Source: JANNWF01 sp038205755 | Lineage (GTDB): Bacteria > Pseudomonadota > Gammaproteobacteria > Xanthomonadales > Xanthomonadaceae | Assembly (NCBI GenBank): GCA_038205755.1 | Contig: JBBRBN010000098.1 | Coordinates: 1 to 11,058, forward strand | DNA: 11,058 nucleotides | Direction: 5' to 3' | Part shown: positions 1 through 3,960 of the stretch, in pieces | How the letters are laid out: each line of letters opens with the position of its first letter | How positions within the stretch are numbered: position 1 is the first letter of the stretch | The notes under the pieces: model-generated | What the model was told of the DNA's origin: nothing | Databases searched by the model: none | Seen by the model: only the letters and a program-made list of their open reading frames with translations | Translations under genes and position numbers: made by a program

Positions 1-123
1 CAGCGCCGGATGAAGGTGCACATTCGATTTGCCGATCTGCTGCCACGCCGGGCCGCCGCGATAATGGGCTGCAAGCCTTGTGCAGAGCAGATCGTTCGCT
101 TGGCGACCGATTTGCTCTACTGA
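1..123 (+). CDS. Possible C-terminal fragment of an unidentified protein
   Basis: Frame 1 is open from the left edge to a TGA at 121-123 and gives 40 residues ending LATDLLY. Third codon positions in this frame are mostly G or C, more so than in the competing open frame that ends near 149, so this frame is the better choice. I do not recognise the product: the peptide is basic, with MGCKPC in its middle, and has no clear domain. A small imperfect hairpin (GCTC/GAGC and CTGA/TCAG arms, 114-144) straddles the stop and could be a weak terminator. This may be chance reading, since 40 codons at a window edge is little evidence. Confidence 0.28.
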   Translation, partial: QRRMKVHIRFADLLPRRAAAIMGCKPCAEQIVRLATDLLY

Positions 124-150
124 GGATTGGGGCTAATCAGGAGCGTTGAT

Positions 151-314
151 GCTGTAGAAAAACCCCTTTTTGTGGATTGATCGTCAAGTGCCGAAAAAAG
201 TGACCTCACAGAACGCGCCACAATCGACGCGCTGCATCTTGGGAGGGGTTCAAGTACCCCCGCAGGTACCCGCGGAATCGGCTGAATTTCCGACCCGCAT
301 AGTTTTTCTACAGC
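151..314. repeat. Segment bounded by 13-bp perfect inverted repeats, MITE-like
   Basis: GCTGTAGAAAAAC at 151-163 is repeated exactly in inverted orientation as GTTTTTCTACAGC at 302-314. The repeats enclose 138 bp without a convincing gene. Terminal inverted repeats around a short non-coding core are the layout of a miniature inverted-repeat transposable element, or of an insertion sequence reduced to its ends. I see no clear target-site duplication in the flanks (TTGAT on the left, CTCGT on the right), which weakens the transposition reading. The right arm lies only 3 bp before the GTTAGGC core that opens the integron cassette. The pair could therefore instead be the stem of an unusually long attC-like site, but no GCCTAAC partner is found left of 151. 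Confidence 0.5.
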
Positions 315-330
315 CTCGTTAGGCATTAAT

Positions 331-335
331 GGGAG
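331..335 (+). promoter_or_regulatory. Ribosome binding site of the cassette ORF
   Basis: GGGAG ends five bases before the ATG at 341. The in-frame upstream ATG at 329 overlaps this site and has no purine-rich sequence of its own, so the site decides the start in favour of 341. Confidence 0.5.
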
Positions 336-340
336 CGACC

Positions 341-688
341 ATGGAGTTCGTTGAAATACAAACAGAAGCCCTTGAAGTTCTTACCGCTGCTGATGGACGA
401 TTTCTCTGCGCCTATCAGGTATGCCAAGCGCTAGAGCGGAAATATGGGAGGCTTTGGGGGCGCTTGATCAATGAGTACCCCTCGGTCGATGCCAGAATTC
501 CAATGGGTGAAGGGACTGGCCGCCATTATTCTCCCGCAAGTTTTGTTGCCGGAGCACTTGCGCACTTCGCGAGATCGCCAGAAAACCACGTGAGGCAAGA
601 AACATTTTCCTGCGAGGGCGTTTCTTTCTCCGGCGTCGGCTCGGGCAACACCGAGCATTTCGTTGGGATATGGGCTGTTAATTTCTAA
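341..688 (+). CDS. Orphan integron-cassette protein, 115 residues
   Basis: This 115-residue protein starts MEFVEIQTEAL and ends GIWAVNF. I do not recognise its family. It has no signal peptide, no membrane segment and no obvious catalytic motif. The first 80 residues look like a compact soluble alpha/beta domain (TAADGRFLCAYQVCQALE, then a Trp/Tyr-containing stretch around RLWGRLINEYP). The tail from about residue 83 is Gly/Ser/Phe-rich and reads differently. The start at 341 is chosen over the in-frame ATG at 329 because GGGAG sits five bases upstream. The TAA stop falls inside the left arm of the attC-like palindrome, as is usual in gene cassettes. Most cassette proteins of this size are uncharacterised. 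Being alone in a mobile unit suggests an accessory function, but nothing more specific can be said. Confidence 0.6.
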   Translation: MEFVEIQTEALEVLTAADGRFLCAYQVCQALERKYGRLWGRLINEYPSVDARIPMGEGTGRHYSPASFVAGALAHFARSPENHVRQETFSCEGVSFSGVGSGNTEHFVGIWAVNF

Positions 689-774
689 ATATGTGGCGAA
701 GCGGACTGCTTCGAGAGGCTTCAATGTTTCCTGATATTTCATCGAGGCGCAGCCGCTTACCACGGCGTTAGAAC
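683..774 (+). other. attC-like recombination site
   Basis: The strand can fold into a long imperfect hairpin with the layout of an integron attC. TTCTAA (683-688) pairs with TTAGAA (768-773). Four unpaired bases follow on each side (689-692 and 764-767). GTGG (693-696) pairs with CCAC (760-763), then CG on the left and A759 on the right are extrahelical. AAGCGG (699-704) pairs with CCGCTT (753-758), A705 bulges, and CTGC (706-709) pairs with GCAG (749-752). TCGA (711-714) can pair with TCGA (742-745). Outer boxes, an unpaired spacer and extrahelical bases are the features the integrase reads in folded attC DNA. The right-hand core GTTAGAA departs from GTTRRRY in its last base. The ORF stop lies in the left box. 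Confidence 0.55.
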
Positions 775-1003
775 CCATGTTGGCGAGTGTTTTCTCGGTG
801 GTGCGGCTTCATGAAAACGCGGGATCTGGCCGGGTCCGGGAGGAGACCGGGACATCCACTTTTCCGAATTTTCCGACAGCTTGATGGGCGCTTTTCTGAC
901 GGACATGGCTTTCGGTTGGGAAGATGCTGGTCACCATGACCTACCCCTGTACGAAAAGGGGACGGGGGTAATTACGTCGGCTGCTTGAAGTGAGCTGAGC
1001 ATC

Positions 1004-1019
1004 GTAGGAGAACTCCTAC
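1004..1019. promoter_or_regulatory. Perfect palindrome GTAGGAG-AA-CTCCTAC
   Basis: Seven-base arms are separated by two bases. As DNA it could be an operator for a dimeric regulator. As RNA it can fold with a six-base stem and four-base loop and would mask AGGAG (1006-1010), which is the only plausible ribosome binding site for the 41-codon frame starting at ATG 1020. The symmetry is exact, but nothing in the window shows which reading is right. Confidence 0.4.
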
Positions 1020-1145
1020 ATGTATTACATGCATTTGCCGATCGCCGGATGCCGAGGCGAAGAAAGCGGTTCTGTACAGCCACAATCTGCCGTGGCCAGG
1101 GTGCCGGTGGTGTGGGTATCCATGATCGGTATCCATGATCGGTAG
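1020..1145 (+). CDS. Small ORF, 41 codons, doubtful
   Basis: ATG at 1020 follows AGGAG by nine bases and the frame runs to TAG at 1143-1145. The peptide starts MYYMHLPIAGCRGEES and ends SMIGIHDR. It matches no family I know and has no signal peptide or membrane segment. Its last third is built on the 13-bp tandem duplication at 1117-1142. I list it only because the start signal is good and overlaps a perfect palindrome. It may equally be a remnant of a larger mobile sequence. Confidence 0.2.
   Translation: MYYMHLPIAGCRGEESGSVQPQSAVARVPVVWVSMIGIHDR
1117..1142. repeat. Tandem duplication of a 13-bp unit
   Basis: TATCCATGATCGG occurs twice back to back (1117-1129 and 1130-1142) with no mismatch. 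Two exact copies suggest recent slippage or a small duplication in non-coding DNA. Thirteen is not a multiple of three, so a gain or loss of one copy would shift any frame passing through it. Confidence 0.85.
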
Positions 1146-1269
1146 TAGCTCACACCATCCGGGCGTGGCAAACGTCCTCCTGCGGACGAGGAGTCGACTG
1201 GGGCCAACAGCGACCACCGCGGCCCCGACGAAAAGCGCCGCTCGATGACCCCGGATCAAGTGAGGGGCA

Positions 1270-1371
1270 GGCGCTGGGCGCAGCGCCTCAAGCGCGTCTT
1301 ACTCCGGGCATCCTGCCCTCCGCCCTTCGGGCCAGCCTTTCGGCTGTTCCAAATCGCTCCAGGCGATTTGG
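1270..1371. repeat. Chain of five perfect hairpins, REP/BIME-like element
   Basis: Five inverted repeats follow one another closely: GGCGCTG-ggcg-CAGCGCC (1270-1287), GGGCA-tcc-TGCCC (1306-1318), GCCC-ttc-GGGC (1322-1332), CAGCC-tttc-GGCTG (1333-1346) and CCAAATCGC-tccag-GCGATTTGG (1349-1371). All arms are perfect. No T-run follows, so an intrinsic terminator is unlikely. The structure is that of a repetitive extragenic palindromic cluster. I have the impression that similar strings recur between genes in Xanthomonadales genomes, but this cannot be checked here. A structured RNA is the main alternative. Confidence 0.55.
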
Positions 1372-1432
1372 TCAACATCGACGTGAGCACGTGCGGCCAC
1401 AGCGGCGGCGCGATCAAATCTCGGCCCGATCC

Positions 1433-1523
1433 AAACTGGCCCCGTCAACACTGCGCCCATTCGAAGCTGGCTCAATCGACGCTGACTCAATCGACGCTGA
1501 CTCAATCGAAGCTGGCCCAGTCG
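1433..1523. repeat. 15-bp tandem repeat array upstream of the metal operon
   Basis: Four well-kept 15-bp units occupy 1464-1523: AAGCTGGCTCAATCG, ACGCTGACTCAATCG (twice, identical) and AAGCTGGCCCAGTCG. Two degenerate units precede them (1433-1447 and 1448-1463). The shared pattern is roughly ANNCTGNCNCNNTCG. The array ends 52 bp before the ATG at 1576, so it lies where a promoter and its operators would be. It could be a set of iterated regulator sites or an inert minisatellite. The period is divisible by three and it can be read as pentapeptide repeats in several frames, but no gene supports that reading. Confidence 0.75.
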
Positions 1524-1575
1524 ACGTTCGCCGCGGCTGAACGCAGGGCCGCGCGCGCTGCTGTATCGTGCCGGG

Positions 1576-2067
1576 ATGTTCGCGCCACCCGCCCGCTCTG
1601 TGCTGCGCCGTCTGCTCTGCCTGCTGCTGGCGCTGAGCTTGGCCGTGCCGGCATGGGGCTTGGCTTCCCCTGCCGGAAAGCCTGCAGGCGAGAGTGACAC
1701 GGCGGCGTCCAGCGTCGAATCGGCGCCGCAGCCCGAAGCCGAACCGCCCTGCCCGATGCATGCGGCGGCCACTTCGGCGGCAGCCGCGCCATCGGTCGCC
1801 TCGGCGTCAGCCGCGCCATCGGCCGCTTCGGCTGAGGCTGAACTCGCCGACTGCTGTCAGCACCCGGCCGGCCTGCATCAGAACTGCGGGGACCACTGCA
1901 GCAGCTGCGCCGCCGGCTGCAGCTGCCCGCGCCCGCCGGCCGGTCTGGAAGCCCTTGAGCTGAGCCTCGCGACCGGCGGCGTCGAAGCCCGCCACGGCAG
2001 GCTGCCCGACCGCATCCGCCCCGACGCTCCCCAGCCCAACCTCCTGCGGCCCCCTGCCCTCGGCTAA
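1576..2067 (+). CDS. Secreted Cys/His-rich CopL/CutF-like leader protein
   Basis: This 163-residue protein opens the efflux operon. Residues 1-30 form a Sec signal peptide (Arg 7, 11 and 12, a Leu-rich core, cleavage near AWGLA). CPMH occurs at 59-62, and a cysteine cluster at 93-117 includes CCQHP, NCGDHCSSC and CAAGCSC. The last 20 residues are Pro-rich and end LLRPPALG. This is the build of CopL-like and CutF/DUF2946-like proteins: small exported metal-binding products encoded directly before copper-resistance genes, some of which are known to control the downstream gene through their own translation. The classic CxxxCC motif is not exact here; CAAGCSC (CxxxCxC) is the nearest. The gene is 57 bp from the adaptor gene, and its stop codon lies in a stem-loop reaching the adaptor's ribosome binding site. 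Its own start has only a weak GGG upstream. Export and metal binding are well supported; the regulatory role is inference. Confidence 0.75.
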   Translation: MFAPPARSVLRRLLCLLLALSLAVPAWGLASPAGKPAGESDTAASSVESAPQPEAEPPCPMHAAATSAAAAPSVASASAAPSAASAEAELADCCQHPAGLHQNCGDHCSSCAAGCSCPRPPAGLEALELSLATGGVEARHGRLPDRIRPDAPQPNLLRPPALG

Positions 2068-2118
2068 AGCTCGCCCTGTATGACGCCCTAGTCGGCGTCG
2101 GCGTTCTTTCTTCCGAGG
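2058..2118 (+). promoter_or_regulatory. Stem-loop joining the leader stop to the cusB ribosome binding site
   Basis: The transcript can fold into a nested hairpin with four helices: CCTCGG (2058-2063) with CCGAGG (2113-2118), AAAG (2066-2069) with CTTT (2106-2109), CGCC (2072-2075) with GGCG (2100-2103), and GACGCC (2082-2087) with GGCGTC (2094-2099) around the loop CTAGTC. That is 20 base pairs with small internal loops and one six-base bulge. The outer helix contains GAGG (2115-2118), the Shine-Dalgarno of the ATG at 2125. The leader stop TAA (2065-2067) lies within the left side. A ribosome finishing or pausing at the end of the leader would open the outer helices and free the downstream start. 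The inner hairpin followed by TTCTTTCTT might alternatively act as a weak attenuator. Confidence 0.6.
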
Positions 2119-2124
2119 TGCCCC

Positions 2125-3960
2125 ATGTCCCGTTTCGCTTTCAGCGGCTTTCGTCGCCCGAGCCTGTGCTCGCCGCCGTCCTTTTTGCTGCCGTCCTTTC
2201 TGCTGCTTGTCTTCTGCGTTCTGGCGGCAGGCGCTTCCTGGGTCGCCCACGGTGCGCCCCAAGCTGAGCCTGCGGCCGCCCGTGCGGGCTACGTCTGCCC
2301 GATGCATTCGCAGATCCGCGGCGACGCCGGCGACAGCTGTCCGATCTGCGGCATGCGCCTGGTGCAGCGCGCGCCGGCTGCCGATGCCGAAGCACAGACA
2401 GCGACGCCTGCAGCGGCTGCCGCTGCGCCCGCTGACCACGACCACGACCACGCGGCCGCGAGCGGCGCGCGAGACGCGACCCTGCCTAGCGACAAAGCGG
2501 CGCCGCCGCTGCCCGGCACGGCCGCCGCGAGCAGCCCAGCCAAGGCCGGTGCCTACGTCTGCCCGATGCATCCGCAGATTCGCGGCGACGCAGGCGACAG
2601 CTGTCCGATCTGCGGGATGCGGCTGGTGCAGCGCGCGCCGGCTGACGCGCCGGCTAACGCTTCAAGAATGACGACGTCTGCAGCGGCTGAAGCTGCGCCC
2701 GCTGACCTCCATCACGGCCACGACCACGGCTCTGATCAAGATCACACGGACCCGACCACGAGCGCCCCCGCCCTGCCTGCAGCGACAGCGGCGCCCGCCC
2801 TGCACGGCACGGCCGGCGCAGACACCCGAGCCGACGCCGGCGCCTACGTCTGCCCGATGCATCCGCAGATCCGCGGCGACGCGGGCGACAGCTGCCCGAT
2901 CTGCGGGATGGCGCTGGTGCGGCGCGCGGCCAGCAGCGATGCGATGTCCCAGTCCGGCACGAGCGTCGAAGCGCCCGGGCTTACGATCAGCGCCGTCGCG
3001 CTGCAGCGGCTGGGCGTGCGCACCGGCGTGGTTGAGCGCCGCCAGCTCAAGCCCGTTCAGCGCGCTCCCGGGCGCGTACTGGCCCTGCCCGCTGGGCAGC
3101 GCCGGGTGCAGGCGCGGGTCGAGGGCTGGCTTGAACGGCTGCACGTGCGAGCCGTCGGCGAGCGGGTGCGCGCCGGGCAGGTGCTGGCGGAAATCTACTC
3201 GCCCGAGATCGAGCGCATCCGCCCCGAGTTTGCGCTGGGCGAAGCGGCCGCCGCCGGCGCCGCTGAGCGTCTGCGCCGGCTCGGCCTTGCCGCGGCCGAC
3301 ATCGAACGCATCCGCGAAGGCGGCCGCGCGCGCATTCCGCTGCGCGCGCCGGTCAGCGGCGTGATCCGCGCCATCGAGGTGCGCGAGGGCGCGCGGGTCA
3401 GCGCCGAAAGCGTGCTGTTCGATATCGACGGTCTCGACGGCCGCTGGATCGAGGCGCGGCTGCCGCTGGCGCAGGCGATCGCGCTGGGCGAAGTCGCATC
3501 CGCTCGCCTGCGCCTGCCGGGCAGCGCGGAAACTATTGCGCTGGAGGGCGCGTGGGAGCGCCTGCCGCAGGTGGATCCGCTCACCCAGACTCAGGCGCTG
3601 CGGCTGGCGGTCGATGCTGAGCAGGTGGCGCTGCCGCTGGAGGCCTATGTCGAGCTGGAATTGACCGGCGCACCGCGGCCCGCGCAGCTGCTGATTCCGC
3701 GCAGCGCGGTGATCCGCACCGCTGAAGGCGCGCGGGTGGTGCAGCGCGCGACCAACGGCGAACTGCGGCCGCGCGCGGTGAGCCTTGGCGCCTTCGCTGG
3801 CGATCAGGTCGAGGTCGTTTCGGGCCTGAACGAGGGTGACGCGATCGTCGTCTCCGGTCAGTTTCTGCTCGATGCCGAAGCGGATCTGACCGGCGCGCTG
3901 CAGCGCCTGTTCGGCAGCGAGGCGGCGCCTTCGGCAACCGGCCATGCCCATGAGCATTGA
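2125..3960 (+). CDS. cusB: CusB-type periplasmic adaptor with three heavy-metal-binding domains
   Basis: This 611-residue membrane-fusion subunit would link the RND pump to the outer-membrane channel in the periplasm. Residues 1-44 hold an export signal (hydrophobic 19-38, AHGA). Three near-identical heavy-metal-binding domains follow at 56-77, 144-165 and 241-262, each YVCPMH...SCPICGM. His-rich linkers lie between them (DHDHDH 104-109; HHGHDHGSDQDH 196-207) and GHAHEH ends the protein. The adaptor core comes next: barrel-sandwich first half at 327-362, a short helical part at 363-400, second half at 402-462, then beta-barrel and membrane-proximal parts to about 590. Most relatives have one metal domain; three make the protein longer than the roughly 400-500 residues usual for CusB. 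The helical hairpin looks shorter than in E. coli CusB. The start is set by GAGG at 2115-2118. The end overlaps the pump gene. Cu(I)/Ag(I) is the likely ligand. Confidence 0.94.
   Translation: MSRFAFSGFRRPSLCSPPSFLLPSFLLLVFCVLAAGASWVAHGAPQAEPAAARAGYVCPMHSQIRGDAGDSCPICGMRLVQRAPAADAEAQTATPAAAAAAPADHDHDHAAASGARDATLPSDKAAPPLPGTAAASSPAKAGAYVCPMHPQIRGDAGDSCPICGMRLVQRAPADAPANASRMTTSAAAEAAPADLHHGHDHGSDQDHTDPTTSAPALPAATAAPALHGTAGADTRADAGAYVCPMHPQIRGDAGDSCPICGMALVRRAASSDAMSQSGTSVEAPGLTISAVALQRLGVRTGVVERRQLKPVQRAPGRVLALPAGQRRVQARVEGWLERLHVRAVGERVRAGQVLAEIYSPEIERIRPEFALGEAAAAGAAERLRRLGLAAADIERIREGGRARIPLRAPVSGVIRAIEVREGARVSAESVLFDIDGLDGRWIEARLPLAQAIALGEVASARLRLPGSAETIALEGAWERLPQVDPLTQTQALRLAVDAEQVALPLEAYVELELTGAPRPAQLLIPRSAVIRTAEGARVVQRATNGELRPRAVSLGAFAGDQVEVVSGLNEGDAIVVSGQFLLDAEADLTGALQRLFGSEAAPSATGHAHEH
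2290..2910 (+). repeat. Three intragenic copies of a metal-binding module
   Basis: Copies lie at 2290-2355, 2554-2619 and 2845-2910, with spacings of 264 and 291 bp. At protein level copies 1 and 2 differ by a single residue (Ser/Pro after CPMH) across about 30 positions, and copy 3 diverges only after CGM. The DNA is also nearly identical, with a few third-position changes. The His-rich linkers between the copies are much less alike. This points to recent internal duplication of the module, with selection or gene conversion keeping the cysteine core. Confidence 0.9.

Larger units (their letters stand above)
319..767 (+). mobile_element. Putative integron gene cassette (single ORF plus attC)
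   Basis: The segment has the expected order for a cassette. A core site GTTAGGC lies at 318-324 (cleavage expected between G318 and T319), then comes a short leader, one ORF at 341-688 that fills most of the unit, and an attC-like palindrome ending in GTTAGAAC at 767-774. This gives a unit of about 449 bp, within the normal cassette range. Base composition is clearly lower in GC than in the metal operon to the right. No integrase gene or attI site is in the window, so this may be one unit of a longer array to the left or a cassette inserted outside an array. The downstream core has A rather than a pyrimidine at its seventh base, so it is not a perfect consensus. Confidence 0.5.
775..1575. other. 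Intergenic spacer, about 800 bp, no convincing gene
   Basis: Open frames here are short or run antisense through hairpins and repeats, and none has both a good start signal and plausible protein sequence. What it does hold is listed separately: an SD-bearing palindrome with a 41-codon ORF (1004-1145), a 13-bp tandem duplication, a chain of five hairpins (1270-1371) and a 15-bp repeat array (1433-1523). At 954-974 there is a G-rich stretch with GGGGACGGGGGTAATTA that resembles sequences I associate with REP/IS200-like elements. That resemblance is from memory and unverified. The direct repeat TTTTCCGA occurs twice near 855-875. I see no sigma-70 promoter I would commit to ahead of the operon at 1576. 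Confidence 0.6.

Noticed and set aside
117..326. 69-codon minus-strand frame spanning the 13-bp inverted repeat unit
   Set aside because: No recognisable product, and it includes both terminal repeats and the cassette core site. At most a transposase remnant, which I cannot support.
431..778. 115-codon minus-strand frame opposite the cassette ORF
   Set aside because: It covers the attC palindrome and most of the plus-strand ORF. The plus-strand gene has a good ribosome binding site and a stop placed as in cassettes; this frame has neither.
972..1259. 95-codon minus-strand frame in the spacer
   Set aside because: No known motif and no start signal; it crosses the palindrome and the 13-bp duplication. 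High-GC DNA gives such frames by chance.
1245..1697. 150-codon plus-strand frame with pentapeptide-like repeats (KLAQS/TLTQS)
   Set aside because: It runs through the five-hairpin element and the 15-bp array, has no ribosome binding site, and its end overlaps the well-supported leader gene in another frame. The peptide repeat simply follows from a period divisible by three.
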